Below, piece by piece: positions 8,345 to 17,709 of a DNA stretch of 64,000 bases. A program made the translations under genes and the position numbers. Below the pieces are notes generated by a model. The model did no database searches. It was not told the origin of the DNA and saw only the letters and a list, made by a program, of their open reading frames with translations. Numbering within the stretch: position 1 is the stretch's first letter; each line of letters opens with the position of its first letter. The DNA comes from Paraburkholderia sp. FT54 (GTDB taxonomy: Bacteria > Pseudomonadota > Gammaproteobacteria > Burkholderiales > Burkholderiaceae): the NCBI RefSeq assembly GCF_031585635.1, contig NZ_CP134195.1, positions 558,001 to 622,000 of the forward strand, read 5' to 3'.

Positions 8345-9331
8345 ATGAACAAAGCGATGCCTACTCGCGCAGCGAGCGAATCCGAAGCCGACCTGTCGCC
8401 GCCCGTCGACCACGCGACTAGCGCCACGCCGCCGCTTCCGTCGGCGCCCGCCGCCAAAGCAGCGCGCGCGAACGCCAGCCTCCACCCGGCCCCGGTGGAC
8501 GGAATCGCACTGCCCAGCACGCTGCTCGACATCACCCCGCAGCAAGCCGGCACGCAAACCCTCCTGCGCGGCCTGGCGATTCTCGAAGCGGCAGCAGCAG
8601 GCGTCCGCGACCTCCGCACCTTCGGCGCCGCGCTCGGCACGACCCGCAGCACCACGCATCGTCTGGTGAGCAGCCTCGTGCAAGCCCGCTACCTGCGCCA
8701 GGTGCAAGGCGGCTACCTGCTCGGCCCGAAGCTGATCGAACTCGGCACGATCGCGCTCGAACAGATGCCGCTCACCGCGGTCGCCCGTCAGCACCTCGAA
8801 TCGCTCGCGGAACAAACGCTCGACACGATCCACCTCGGCGTGCGCGACGGCGACGACGTCCTGTACATCGACAAAATCCCCGGCACTCGCGGGCTCGAAA
8901 TGCGTTCGCGTGTGGGTCACCGCATGCCGCTGGCGTCGACCGGAATCGGCAAGGCCATGATGCTCGACCTCACGCCGGACGTCTGGCAGTCGCTCTTCGA
9001 CGCATCGCGCCGCGCGCTCGCCAGCGTCAGCTTCAAGCCGGACAACCGTCCCGACGCGCAGACCTTCATGCAGCGCATGACCAACTACGCGGCCGGCGGC
9101 TACACCTTCGACCTCGAAGAAAACGAAGCGTCGATCCGCTGCGTCGCGGCTCCCGTGCGCGATGCGTCGGGCGCGGTGGTGGCGGCGCTGTCGGTGGCGA
9201 GCACGATTCCATACATGTCGCTCGAACGCATGGACGAACTGATTCCGGTCGTGCAGCGCGAAGCGCGCGCGATCTCGGAAGAACTCGGCTGGCGCACCCC
9301 GCAACCGGCAACCCGCAGGATCAAGCGATGA
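8345..9331 (+). CDS. IclR-family transcriptional regulator of the sugar cluster
   Basis: The 328-residue protein has an IclR winged helix-turn-helix at about residues 70-130 (TLLRGLAILEAAAAG, then TTRSTTHRLVSSLVQARYL) followed by the IclR effector-binding domain (LGVRDGDDVLYIDKI and a C-terminal SIPYMSLERM-like region). The first 65 or so residues are an Ala/Pro-rich extension with low complexity, longer than in most IclR proteins. A later start is therefore possible, but no internal Met lies just before the HTH. The stop overlaps the ATG of dgoK (ATGA), so it is the first gene of the operon and probably controls it. The likely effector is a sugar acid or keto-deoxy sugar acid, by analogy with other IclR regulators of galactonate genes. 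Confidence 0.88.
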   Translation: MNKAMPTRAASESEADLSPPVDHATSATPPLPSAPAAKAARANASLHPAPVDGIALPSTLLDITPQQAGTQTLLRGLAILEAAAAGVRDLRTFGAALGTTRSTTHRLVSSLVQARYLRQVQGGYLLGPKLIELGTIALEQMPLTAVARQHLESLAEQTLDTIHLGVRDGDDVLYIDKIPGTRGLEMRSRVGHRMPLASTGIGKAMMLDLTPDVWQSLFDASRRALASVSFKPDNRPDAQTFMQRMTNYAAGGYTFDLEENEASIRCVAAPVRDASGAVVAALSVASTIPYMSLERMDELIPVVQREARAISEELGWRTPQPATRRIKR

Positions 9332-10458
9332 AGCGAGCGGGTTCTCCCACCCCGGCAGCCAGCCACGCCACAGCCGTTGCGGTCGACGCCAGCCACGAGC
9401 ACGCCGCGCTGATCGCGCTCGACTGGGGCACCACCTCGCTGCGCGCCTATCTGTATGACGCGTCCGGCAATGTGCTGGCGACGCGCGCATCGACGGCCGG
9501 CATCATGAATCTGCCGCGCAGCGCCGAGCAGGGCGGCTTCGACGCGGCCTTCGACGACGCCTGCGGCGCCTGGCTCGAACACGCGCCCGCCGCGCCGGTG
9601 ATCGCGGCAGGCATGGTCGGCAGCGCGCAAGGCTGGCTGGAAGCGCCCTATGTGGACACGCCGGCGAGCGCCGATGCGCTGGTGGCCGGCATCGTCCGCG
9701 TCAAGGCGGCGTGCGGCGTGATGCTGCATATCGTGCCGGGCGTCCTGCAACGCGGCGAACTGCCCAACGTGATGCGCGGCGAGGAAACGCAAATCTTCGG
9801 CGCGCTTGCCGAGGATTCGAACGCGGCCACGGCGTCGAACGCGGCTCATGCCACGAGTAACGCGCGCGCTGCCGGCAGCACGGATTCGACGGCCGTAACC
9901 GCCGACAGCGGCAAGCGCTCCCTGATCGGTCTGCCCGGCACCCACGCGAAATGGGCGGTGGTCCAGGCGGACCGCATCGAACGTTTCCACACCTTCATGA
10001 CCGGCGAGGTGTTCGCGGCATTGCGCGAACACACCATCCTCGGCCGCACGATGCTCACGCCGGATCGTCCGGACACCGTCGCGTTCCTGCATGGCGTGAA
10101 CATCGCCCGGGAAAAAGGCCAGGCGGGTGTGCTCGCGACCGTATTCAGCTCGCGCACGCTCGGCCTCACCGGACAACTTTCACGCGAACAACAACCCGAC
10201 TATCTGTCGGGATTGCTGATCGGCCACGAACTCGCCGGTCTCGACGCCGTGCTCGCTCAACAACGGAGCGCGCTCGCCGGACAAAGCCTGCGCCTGATTG
10301 GCAACGAAGCGCTGTGCGAGCGCTACCGCATCGCGTTGGCGCAATTCGGCTGCACCCAGGCGGAACTGGTCAAGCACGCCACCGAGCGCGGTCTGTGGCG
10401 TGTCGCTTCTCAGGCGGGGCTCGTCAAACCGGCCACCCACACTGCACGCGCCGGATAA
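9328..10458 (+). CDS. dgoK: 2-dehydro-3-deoxygalactonokinase
   Basis: DgoK phosphorylates 2-keto-3-deoxy-D-galactonate with ATP to give KDPGal. The protein (376 residues) begins its fold with the phosphate-1 motif ALDWGTTSLRAYLYD (about 30-44) and keeps LIGLPGTHAKWAVV and FMTGEVFAAL, which are typical of this kinase family. A Ser/Thr/Ala-rich insert of about 30 residues lies near 165-195 and makes it longer than the usual length of about 300-340. The insert looks like a flexible surface loop. The gene overlaps the regulator upstream by four bases and is followed 36 bases later by the aldolase. Confidence 0.93.
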   Translation: MKRAGSPTPAASHATAVAVDASHEHAALIALDWGTTSLRAYLYDASGNVLATRASTAGIMNLPRSAEQGGFDAAFDDACGAWLEHAPAAPVIAAGMVGSAQGWLEAPYVDTPASADALVAGIVRVKAACGVMLHIVPGVLQRGELPNVMRGEETQIFGALAEDSNAATASNAAHATSNARAAGSTDSTAVTADSGKRSLIGLPGTHAKWAVVQADRIERFHTFMTGEVFAALREHTILGRTMLTPDRPDTVAFLHGVNIAREKGQAGVLATVFSSRTLGLTGQLSREQQPDYLSGLLIGHELAGLDAVLAQQRSALAGQSLRLIGNEALCERYRIALAQFGCTQAELVKHATERGLWRVASQAGLVKPATHTARAG

Positions 10459-10494
10459 CCGGCAGCGCCGCCGTCCACGAAACAAGGAACCGAC

Positions 10495-11175
10495 ATGCAA
10501 CCTCACATCAATCTGCCCGCGCCGTACATGCCGCACGCGGGTTTGATCGCGGCGTTCGAGGCGTGTCCGCTGATCGCGATCATGCGCGGCGTGACGCCCG
10601 CCGATGCCGCCGAGCACGGCCAGGCGCTCTACGAAGCGGGCTTCCGGATCGTCGAAGTGCCGCTGAATTCGCCGCAGCCATTCGACAGCATCGCCGCGAT
10701 CCGCAAGGTGTTGCCGGCCGATGCGATCGTCGGCGCGGGCACGGTGCTGCATCCGAGTTTCGTCAGCGACGTGAAGTCGGCGGGTGGCGAGTTGATCGTC
10801 ATGCCGCATAGCGATCCGGAAGTTGTCAGCGCCGCGAAAGCGCAAGGCATGGCCTGCGCGCCGGGCGTCGCTACGCCCACGGAAGCATTCATCGCGCTGA
10901 AGAACGGCGCGGACGTGCTGAAGATGTTCCCCGCCGAACAGCTCGGCTGCCAGGTCGTGAAGGCATGGCGCGCGGTGATCGCGGCGCAAGTGCCGCTGGT
11001 GCCGGTCGGCGGCATCACGCCAGACAACATGGGCCCGTTCCTCAGCGCGGGCGCGAACGGCTTCGGTCTTGGCTCGGCGCTGTACAAGCCGGGTCAAAGC
11101 GCGGCCGTGACCGCATCGCACGCGAAGGCGTTCATCAACGGTTTGCGCATCGCCCGCGCGGGTGTCAAGAAATGA
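10495..11175 (+). CDS. dgoA: 2-dehydro-3-deoxy-6-phosphogalactonate aldolase
   Basis: This class I aldolase of the KDPG/KDPGal family (226 residues) splits KDPGal into pyruvate and glyceraldehyde 3-phosphate. The Schiff-base lysine is Lys143 in DVLKMFPAEQLG, and the acid/base glutamate is Glu54 in RIVEVPLN. VGAGTVL (80-85) and the VGGITPDNM phosphate loop follow. The VPLNSP motif after Glu54 fits DgoA better than Eda, which has ITLRT (compare the eda gene at 55657). A purine-rich AACAAGGAACC precedes the ATG. The stop overlaps the ATG of the next dehydrogenase gene. Confidence 0.94.
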   Translation: MQPHINLPAPYMPHAGLIAAFEACPLIAIMRGVTPADAAEHGQALYEAGFRIVEVPLNSPQPFDSIAAIRKVLPADAIVGAGTVLHPSFVSDVKSAGGELIVMPHSDPEVVSAAKAQGMACAPGVATPTEAFIALKNGADVLKMFPAEQLGCQVVKAWRAVIAAQVPLVPVGGITPDNMGPFLSAGANGFGLGSALYKPGQSAAVTASHAKAFINGLRIARAGVKK

Positions 11176-11948
11176 AACGGCTCGCCGGTAAAGTCGCCTT
11201 GGTCACCGGCGCCGGTCGCGGCATCGGCTCGGCGATCGCGCATGCGTTCGCGCGCGAGGGCGCGGCAGTCGTGCTGGCCGAACTGGATCTCGACACCGCG
11301 CAGCAGACGGCGGAACACATCAAGGCGCAGACCGGCGCGCGCGTGCTCGCGGTGCACACGGACGTGACGCAAGCGGCGTCGGTTCAGCACGCGGTGAGCG
11401 AAGCCGAACGCGCATTCGGCGCGCTCGACGTGCTGGTGAACAACGCCGGCATCAACGTGTTCTGCGACCCGCTCACCATGACCGACGGCGACTGGCGCCG
11501 CTGCTTCGCGGTCGATCTCGACGGCGTGTGGAACGGTTGCCGCGCGGCGTTGCCGGGCATGGTCGAACGCGGCGCGGGCAGTATTGTGAATATCGCGTCG
11601 ACACATTCGTTCAAGATCATTCCGGGCTGCTTTCCGTACCCGGTGGCCAAGCACGGTGTGATCGGCCTGACGCGCGCGCTCGGCATCGAATACGCGCCGC
11701 GCAATGTGCGCGTCAACGCGATCGCGCCGGGTTACATCGAAACGCAATTGACGCATGACTGGTGGAACGAACAGGCCGATCCGGCAGCGGCGCAGCAGGC
11801 CACACTGGATTTGCAGCCGATGAAACGCATTGGCCGCCCGGAAGAAGTGGCGATGACGGCGGTGTTTCTCGCCTCGGACGAAGCGCCGTTCATCAACGCC
11901 ACTTGCATCACGGTGGATGGCGGGCGCTCGGCGCTGTATCACGACTGA
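11172..11948 (+). CDS. SDR-family oxidoreductase of the sugar cluster
   Basis: This is a classical short-chain dehydrogenase of 258 residues. The TGAGRGIG cofactor loop is at 12-19, NNAG at 90-93, the active-site serine near Ser143, and the YPVAK catalytic pair is Tyr156/Lys160. An acidic stretch after the second strand (AELDLD) suggests NAD+ preference. The start is ATG 11172, which overlaps the dgoA stop by four bases. Its place between dgoA and the sugar ABC importer suggests oxidation of a hexose or pentose, or of a sugar acid. The exact substrate cannot be read from sequence. A second SDR (16010) in the same cluster is a better match to aldose 1-dehydrogenases. Confidence 0.85.
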   Translation: MKRLAGKVALVTGAGRGIGSAIAHAFAREGAAVVLAELDLDTAQQTAEHIKAQTGARVLAVHTDVTQAASVQHAVSEAERAFGALDVLVNNAGINVFCDPLTMTDGDWRRCFAVDLDGVWNGCRAALPGMVERGAGSIVNIASTHSFKIIPGCFPYPVAKHGVIGLTRALGIEYAPRNVRVNAIAPGYIETQLTHDWWNEQADPAAAQQATLDLQPMKRIGRPEEVAMTAVFLASDEAPFINATCITVDGGRSALYHD

Positions 11949-12080
11949 TTTTTACAGGACTCAGATTGCGCAGGGGCGCAAAGAGTACACCGGACGACGC
12001 GCTGGCCGCGTGTGTCATACCCGGTACAAGAAGACGCGGCCGATACCTTCTCGTTATCAATTAGTCAGGAGACACGCATC

Positions 12081-13079
12081 ATGAAACGTAGAATTTTCCT
12101 CACGCTGGCAGCAGCGGCGACGGGTGTGCTCTTCAACGCACCGGTCGCACAAGCCGCCGATCCGGTGAAGATCGGCTTCCTCGTGAAGCAGCCGGAAGAA
12201 CCGTGGTTCCAGGACGAGTGGAAGTTCGCCGAAATCGCCGCCAAGGAAAAGGGCTTCACGCTGGTGAAGATCGGCGCGCCGTCGGGCGAGAAGGTGATGA
12301 GCGCAATCGACAACCTGTCGGCGCAAAAGGCGCAAGGCTTCGTGATCTGCACGCCTGACGTCAAGCTCGGACCGGGCATCGTCGCGAAGGCGAAGGCCGA
12401 CGGCCTGAAGATGATGACGGTGGACGATCGTCTGGTGGACGGCGCGGGCAAGCCGATCGCATCGGTGCCGCATATGGGCATCTCGGCGTACAACATCGGC
12501 AAGCAGGTCGGCGACGGCCTGGCCGCGGAAATCAAGAAGCGCGGCTGGGACATGAAGGACGTCGGCGCGATCGACGTGACCTACGAACAACTGCCGACCG
12601 CGCATGACCGCACCAGCGGCGCAACCGACGCACTGATTGCCGCCGGCTTCCCGAAGGCGAACATCATCGCCGCGCCGCAAGCGAAGACCGATACGGAAAA
12701 CGCGTTCAACGCCGCCAACATCGCGCTGACGAAGAATCCGAACTTCAAGCACTGGATCGCCTACGGCCTGAACGACGAAGCCGTGCTCGGCGCCGTGCGT
12801 GCTGCGGAAGGCCGTGGCTTCAAGGCGGACAACATGATCGGTATCGGCATCGGCGGCTCGGACTCGGCGCTCAACGAGTTCAAGAAGCCGTCGCCGACGG
12901 GCTTCTACGGCACGGTCATCATCAGCCCGAAGCGCCATGGCGAAGAAACCTCGACGCTGATGTACGACTGGATCACGCAAGGCAAGGCACCGCCGGCACT
13001 GACGCTGACGACCGGCATGCTGGCCACGCGTGACAACGTCGCCGACGTGCGCCAGAAGATGGGCCTCGCGGCGAATTGA
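12081..13079 (+). CDS. araF: AraF-like periplasmic sugar-binding protein of an ABC importer
   Basis: The 332-residue protein has a Sec signal peptide (MKRR, a hydrophobic stretch, then AQA with cleavage after about residue 25). The mature part opens KIGFLVKQPEEPWFQDEWKF, very close to the start of the E. coli L-arabinose-binding protein AraF. It keeps GFVICTPDVKLG, AVDD-type TVDDRLVD and the hinge region of that family. It should deliver L-arabinose and/or D-galactose to the membrane complex. ATG 12081 follows a CAGGAGA ribosome site. The gap to the ATPase gene is unusually long (281 bases) and contains a large stem-loop. The dgo genes nearby make galactose as likely a substrate as arabinose. 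Confidence 0.88.
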   Translation: MKRRIFLTLAAAATGVLFNAPVAQAADPVKIGFLVKQPEEPWFQDEWKFAEIAAKEKGFTLVKIGAPSGEKVMSAIDNLSAQKAQGFVICTPDVKLGPGIVAKAKADGLKMMTVDDRLVDGAGKPIASVPHMGISAYNIGKQVGDGLAAEIKKRGWDMKDVGAIDVTYEQLPTAHDRTSGATDALIAAGFPKANIIAAPQAKTDTENAFNAANIALTKNPNFKHWIAYGLNDEAVLGAVRAAEGRGFKADNMIGIGIGGSDSALNEFKKPSPTGFYGTVIISPKRHGEETSTLMYDWITQGKAPPALTLTTGMLATRDNVADVRQKMGLAAN

Positions 13080-13253
13080 GCGATTTGTTTCAACTCGCGG
13101 TGACATGAAGTGAACTGCCGGCGCGTGTTTCTCGTTCGCAAAAGAGGGCATGTGTCGGCAGCAGCAATAAAAGATCAGCAGTAGAGACAGGCCATGCTTT
13201 GCGCTGCTGCCCACGAGGCACAGCAAGGTACGGTTCACATGAAGCTGCAATAA

Positions 13254-13347
13254 CTTGCATGGGACAGGAGTAAGAGCTTTGCATGGGACCGGAGTAAGCG
13301 CTAAAGCGCTAACTCCGGCCGACAGCTAAAGCACTAACTCCTGTCGA
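13254..13347 (+). promoter_or_regulatory. Nested stem-loop between binding-protein and ATPase genes
   Basis: Two near-identical direct copies at 13254-13301 (sharing TTGCATGGGAC and GGAGTAAG) are followed by two inverted partners (CTAAAGC, then TAACTCC). The inner stem pairs CCGGAGT (13289-13295) with ACTCCGG (13312-13318) and extends through AGCGCT/AGCGCT. The outer stem pairs GACAGGAGT (13263-13271) with ACTCCTGTC (13337-13345). The araG ribosome site AGGAGG begins only six bases later. Such intercistronic hairpins usually protect the upstream mRNA, so that binding protein is made in excess. Confidence 0.7.
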
Positions 13348-13360
13348 CATAGGAGGCGAA

Positions 13361-14899
13361 GTGTCAGCGACGCTACGTTTTGACAATATCGGCAAAGTCT
13401 TTCCAGGCGTGCGCGCGCTCGACGGTGTGTCCTTCGACGTCAACGTCGGCCAGGTGCACGGCCTGATGGGCGAAAACGGCGCAGGGAAATCGACCCTGCT
13501 GAAGATTCTCGGCGGTGAATATCAGCCCGACTCGGGCCGCGTGATGATCGACGGCAACGAGGTGCGCTTCTCGAGCGCGGCGTCGTCGATCGCGGCGGGC
13601 ATTGCGGTGATTCACCAGGAACTGCAATACGTGCCCGATCTGACGGTCGCGGAAAACCTGCTGCTCGGGCAACTGCCGAACTCGCTCGGCTGGGTCAACA
13701 AACGCGAAGCGAAACGCTTCGTGCGCGAACGCCTTGAAGCGATGGGCGTGGCGCTCGACCCGAATGCGAAGCTGCGAAAGCTCTCGATCGCGCAGCGCCA
13801 GATGGTCGAAATCTGCAAGGCGTTGCTGCGCAACGCGCGCGTGATCGCACTGGACGAGCCGACCAGCTCGCTGTCGCACCGTGAGACCGAAGTGCTGTTC
13901 AAGCTGGTGCGCGATCTGCGCGCCGACAACCGCGCGATGATCTACATCTCGCACCGCATGGACGAGATCTACGAGTTGTGCGACGCCTGCACGATTTTCC
14001 GCGACGGCCGCAAGATCGCCTCGCACCCGACGCTCGAAGGCGTGTCGCGCGACACCATCGTCAGCGAGATGGTGGGGCGTGAAATTTCGGACATCTATAA
14101 CTACTCGGCACGGCCGCTCGGCGAAGTGCGCTTCGCGGCGAAAGCGATCGAGGGCCATGCGCTCGCGCAACCGGCTAGCTTCGAAGTGCGGCGCGGCGAG
14201 ATCGTCGGCTTCTTCGGTCTGGTGGGCGCGGGCCGCAGCGAACTGATGCATCTGGTGTACGGCGCCGATCACAAGAAGGGCGGCGAGTTGATGCTCGACG
14301 GCAAGCCGATCAAGGTGCGCAGCGCGGGCGAAGCGATCAGGCACGGCATCGTGTTGTGCCCGGAAGACCGCAAGGAGGAGGGCATTGTCGCGATGGCGAC
14401 GGTGTCGGAGAACATCAACATCAGTTGCCGCCGTCACTATCTGCGCGCTGGGATGTTCCTCGATCGCAAGAAGGAAGCGGACACCGCCGACCGTTTCATC
14501 AAGCTGCTGAAGATCAAGACGCCGAGCCGCCGCCAGAAGATTCGCTTCCTCTCGGGCGGCAATCAGCAGAAGGCGATTCTGTCGCGCTGGTTGGCCGAGC
14601 CGGATCTGAAAGTCGTGATTCTCGACGAACCGACCCGCGGTATCGACGTCGGCGCGAAGCATGAAATCTACAACGTGATCTATCAGCTTGCCGAACGCGG
14701 CTGCGCGATCGTGATGATTTCGTCGGAGTTGCCGGAAGTGCTCGGCGTGTCCGACCGGATCGTCGTGATGCGCCAGGGCCGGATTTCCGGCGAGCTGGCG
14801 CGCAAGGATGCAACGGAACAATCGGTCTTGAGCCTCGCGCTGCCGCAAAGCTCGACCGCACTGCCCGGAGCGGAAGCCGCTGCCCAACAGGCGGCCTGA
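13361..14899 (+). CDS. araG: AraG-like sugar ABC transporter ATP-binding protein
   Basis: This 512-residue protein has two ABC domains in tandem, as in all sugar ATPases of the AraG/RbsA/MglA group. Domain 1 has Walker [10 protein letters not shown] (37-45), the signature [15 protein letters not shown] and Walker [13 protein letters not shown]. Domain 2 has the degenerate Walker [11 protein letters not shown], the signature [11 protein letters not shown] and [11 protein letters not shown]. It energises uptake through the permease encoded downstream. It starts with GTG 13361, seven bases after an AGGAGG ribosome site. AraH follows 54 bases later. Confidence 0.93.
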   Translation: MSATLRFDNIGKVFPGVRALDGVSFDVNVGQVHGLMGENGAGKSTLLKILGGEYQPDSGRVMIDGNEVRFSSAASSIAAGIAVIHQELQYVPDLTVAENLLLGQLPNSLGWVNKREAKRFVRERLEAMGVALDPNAKLRKLSIAQRQMVEICKALLRNARVIALDEPTSSLSHRETEVLFKLVRDLRADNRAMIYISHRMDEIYELCDACTIFRDGRKIASHPTLEGVSRDTIVSEMVGREISDIYNYSARPLGEVRFAAKAIEGHALAQPASFEVRRGEIVGFFGLVGAGRSELMHLVYGADHKKGGELMLDGKPIKVRSAGEAIRHGIVLCPEDRKEEGIVAMATVSENINISCRRHYLRAGMFLDRKKEADTADRFIKLLKIKTPSRRQKIRFLSGGNQQKAILSRWLAEPDLKVVILDEPTRGIDVGAKHEIYNVIYQLAERGCAIVMISSELPEVLGVSDRIVVMRQGRISGELARKDATEQSVLSLALPQSSTALPGAEAAAQQAA

Positions 14900-14953
14900 A
14901 CATCATTCGGACGAAAGTCCGGCAACCCGTGGGGAACGGGAGGAGTCTTCAAC

Positions 14954-15970
14954 ATGCAAGCCAGAGAAAACCTCGCGCAACAGGCCGCCAAGAGCGCCGC
15001 CGATGCGCTGATTCCGCAGTCCAACGACAAGGCGAAATGGTGGCAACAGATCACCGAGTACAGCCTGATCGTGATCTTCGTCGTGATGTTCGTGACGATG
15101 TCGCTGACCGTCGATCACTTCTTCTCGATCGAGAACATGCTCGGCCTCGCGCTGTCGATCTCGCAGATCGGCATGGTCGCCTGCACGATGATGTTCTGTC
15201 TCGCCTCGCGCGACTTCGACTTGTCGGTCGGCTCGACGGTCGCGTTCGCCGGCGTGTTGTGCGCGATGGTGCTCAACGCCACCGGTAACACCTTCATCGC
15301 GATCGTCGCGGCGGTGGCGGCGGGCGGCGTGATCGGTTTCGTCAACGGCGCGGTGATTGCATATCTGCGCATCAACGCGCTGATCACGACGCTCGCCACG
15401 ATGGAGATCGTCCGCGGTTTCGGCTTTATCGTCTCGCATGGTCAGGCGGTGGGCGTGTCGTCGGATACGTTTATTGCGCTGGGCGGGTTGAGCTTCTTCG
15501 GCGTGTCGCTGCCGATCTGGGTCACGCTGCTGTGCTTCATCGTGTTCGGCGTGATGCTCAACCAGACCGTGTACGGCCGCAATACGCTCGCCATCGGCGG
15601 CAATCCGGAAGCCTCGCGTCTGGCGGGTATCAATGTGGAACGCACGCGCGTCTACATCTTCCTGATTCAGGGCGCGGTAACCGCGCTGGCCGGTGTGATT
15701 CTGGCCTCGCGTATCACGTCGGGTCAGCCGAATGCGGCGGAAGGCTTCGAGCTGAACGTGATCTCGGCGTGCGTGCTGGGCGGCGTGTCGCTGCTCGGCG
15801 GCCGCGCGACGATTTCCGGCGTCGTGATCGGCGTGCTGATCATGGGCACGGTCGAGAACGTGATGAACCTGATGAACATCGACGCGTTCTATCAGTACCT
15901 CGTGCGTGGCGCGATCCTGCTCGCCGCCGTGCTGCTCGACCAGTTGAAGAACCGCGGATCGCGGGACTAA
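14954..15970 (+). CDS. araH: AraH-like sugar ABC transporter permease
   Basis: The 338-residue membrane protein has a cytoplasmic N-terminus of about 35 residues and about eight to ten hydrophobic helices. It shows the branched-chain/ribose permease family pattern, including RDFDLSVGSTVAF, INALITTLATMEIVRG, the cytoplasmic coupling loop GRNTLAIGGNPEASRLAGI and LGGVSLLGGR. It forms the channel for the AraF/AraG system. The ATG has a strong GGGAGGAG ribosome site. The dehydrogenase gene follows 39 bases downstream, which joins transport to oxidation in one transcript. Confidence 0.92.
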   Translation: MQARENLAQQAAKSAADALIPQSNDKAKWWQQITEYSLIVIFVVMFVTMSLTVDHFFSIENMLGLALSISQIGMVACTMMFCLASRDFDLSVGSTVAFAGVLCAMVLNATGNTFIAIVAAVAAGGVIGFVNGAVIAYLRINALITTLATMEIVRGFGFIVSHGQAVGVSSDTFIALGGLSFFGVSLPIWVTLLCFIVFGVMLNQTVYGRNTLAIGGNPEASRLAGINVERTRVYIFLIQGAVTALAGVILASRITSGQPNAAEGFELNVISACVLGGVSLLGGRATISGVVIGVLIMGTVENVMNLMNIDAFYQYLVRGAILLAAVLLDQLKNRGSRD

Positions 15971-16009
15971 ACCCGCGACCCACTCACTTGCTCTAAAAGG
16001 AATCGAACG

Positions 16010-16810
16010 ATGTCGTCTCCGGCTAATGCAAATGTCCGTCTCGCGGACCACGCCTTCGCGCGCTATCCGAGCCTCGTCGACCGCACGGTGTTGATCACGG
16101 GCGGCGCAACGGGTATCGGCGCATCGTTCGTCGAGCATTTCGCGGCGCAAGGCGCGCGCGTCGCGTTCTTCGATATCGACGTGAGCGCCGGCGAAGCGCT
16201 CGCCGACGAACTCGGCGATTCGAAACACAAGCCGCTGTTTCTGCCGTGCGATCTGACCGACATCGACGCGTTGCAAAAAGCGATCGCCGACGTGAAGGCC
16301 GCGCTGGGTCCGATCCAGGTGCTGGTGAACAACGCGGCAAACGACAGACGCCACACGGTCGGCGAAGTCACGCGCGAGTCGTTCGACGCGGGCATCGCGG
16401 TGAATATCCGTCACCAGTTCTTCGCGGCGCAAGCGGTGATGGAGGACATGAAAGCCGCCAACAGCGGCTCGATCATCAACCTCGGTTCGATCAGCTGGAT
16501 GCTGAAGAACGGCGGCTATCCGGTCTACGTGATGTCGAAGTCCGCAGTGCAGGGTTTGACGCGCGGTCTCGCACGCGACCTCGGTCACTTCAATATCCGC
16601 GTCAATACGCTGGTGCCGGGCTGGGTGATGACCGAGAAGCAGAAGCGATTGTGGCTCGACGACGCGGGCCGTCGTTCGATCAAGGAAGGGCAGTGCATCG
16701 ACGCTGAGCTGGAACCGGCCGACCTCGCCCGCATGGCGCTCTTCCTCGCCGCCGACGACAGCCGGATGATCACCGCGCAGGACCTCATCGTCGACGGAGG
16801 CTGGGCGTGA
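16010..16810 (+). CDS. SDR-family aldose (galactose/xylose/arabinose-type) 1-dehydrogenase
   Basis: The 266-residue SDR strongly resembles Caulobacter-type xylose dehydrogenase and related galactose dehydrogenases in layout: an early YPSL segment, TGGATGIG (30-37), Asp56 after the second strand for NAD+, the NLGSISW segment with Ser160/162, and Tyr173/Lys177. It would oxidise the imported aldose to its lactone. The lactonase gene follows with a four-base GTGA overlap, which supports consecutive steps. Whether the main substrate is D-galactose or L-arabinose is inferred from neighbours only. The presence of dgoK and dgoA favours galactose. Confidence 0.82.
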   Translation: MSSPANANVRLADHAFARYPSLVDRTVLITGGATGIGASFVEHFAAQGARVAFFDIDVSAGEALADELGDSKHKPLFLPCDLTDIDALQKAIADVKAALGPIQVLVNNAANDRRHTVGEVTRESFDAGIAVNIRHQFFAAQAVMEDMKAANSGSIINLGSISWMLKNGGYPVYVMSKSAVQGLTRGLARDLGHFNIRVNTLVPGWVMTEKQKRLWLDDAGRRSIKEGQCIDAELEPADLARMALFLAADDSRMITAQDLIVDGGWA

Positions 16811-17709
16811 GTGCGGGCGGTTCACCAGCCACGGCCGCGCTGCTGCTCGACACGAAATGCACGCTCGGCGAAGGCGCGACATGGTGCGCGCAAACCGGCC
16901 GTTTCTACTGGACGGATATCGAAGGCGCGCGTTTGTGGCGCTATGACCCGAGGGACGCCAGCAACATGTCCTGGCGCATGCCCGAACGTCTCGCCACGTT
17001 CGCGCTGTGCGCGGATCCGCGTTACCTGTTGCTCGGCCTCGCCACGCATCTCGCTTTTTTCGAACTGGCCACCGGCGAGACGCGGCGCATCATCGACGTC
17101 GAACCCGGCCTGAACACGCGCGTGAACGATGGCCGCTGCGACCGTCAGGGCCGCTTCGTGTTCGGGACCAAAGATGAAAGCGCGCCGGTGCAGCCGGTTG
17201 GCGGGTTCTACCGGCTCAATCACGATCTGTCGCTGGAGCGTTTGCCGTTGCCAGCGCCGGCGATCTCGAACAGCATCGCGTTCAGTCCCGACGGCGCGAC
17301 GATGTACTACTGCGATTCGCCTACGCGAGAAATCCGCGTGTGCGACTATCGCGCGGACGGCGGCATCGCCAACGACCGCCTGTTCACCCGGCTCACCGAC
17401 GCAACGGGCGAACCCGACGGTTCGACCGTCGACCGCGATGGCGGCTTGTGGAATGCGCAGTGGGGCGGCCGGCGGGTGGTGCGGTACGGCCCCGACGGCG
17501 TGGAAACGGAACGTGTCGACGTGCCGACTGCGCAGCCCAGTTGCGTCGCGTTGGGCGGCCCGCAGCTCGGCACGCTGTACATCACGAGCGCGCGCTGCGA
17601 CCTCGACGCCGCGGCGCTCGCCGGCGATTTGTGGGCGGGCGGTGTGTTCGTCGCCACGCCCGGACGGCAAGGTTTGCCGGAGCCGGTGTTCCAAGGCGCG
17701 CCCGCTTAG
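16807..17709 (+). CDS. SMP-30/gluconolactonase-family sugar lactonase
   Basis: This 300-residue six-bladed beta-propeller protein of the SMP-30/LRE family hydrolyses sugar lactones. The metal ligands of the family are recognisable: Glu22 in LGEGATW, Asn155 in AISNSIAFSPDG and Asp204 in GEPDGSTVDRDGG, with Asn107/Asp108 in VNDGR at the substrate site. GTG 16807 overlaps the dehydrogenase stop. It most likely opens the galactono- or arabinono-lactone produced by that dehydrogenase. No dehydratase for the resulting aldonate is found in the window. Confidence 0.87.
   Translation: MSAGGSPATAALLLDTKCTLGEGATWCAQTGRFYWTDIEGARLWRYDPRDASNMSWRMPERLATFALCADPRYLLLGLATHLAFFELATGETRRIIDVEPGLNTRVNDGRCDRQGRFVFGTKDESAPVQPVGGFYRLNHDLSLERLPLPAPAISNSIAFSPDGATMYYCDSPTREIRVCDYRADGGIANDRLFTRLTDATGEPDGSTVDRDGGLWNAQWGGRRVVRYGPDGVETERVDVPTAQPSCVALGGPQLGTLYITSARCDLDAAALAGDLWAGGVFVATPGRQGLPEPVFQGAPA

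Noticed and set aside
16010..16810. Fatty-acid type 3-oxoacyl-ACP reductase
   Set aside because: The SDR fold is shared, but the overall pattern and the overlap with a sugar lactonase gene favour an aldose dehydrogenase.
14903..16882. Minus-strand open frame of 659 codons over araH and the SDR gene
   Set aside because: It has biased Arg/His/Asp composition, spans two real genes and lacks any fold signal.
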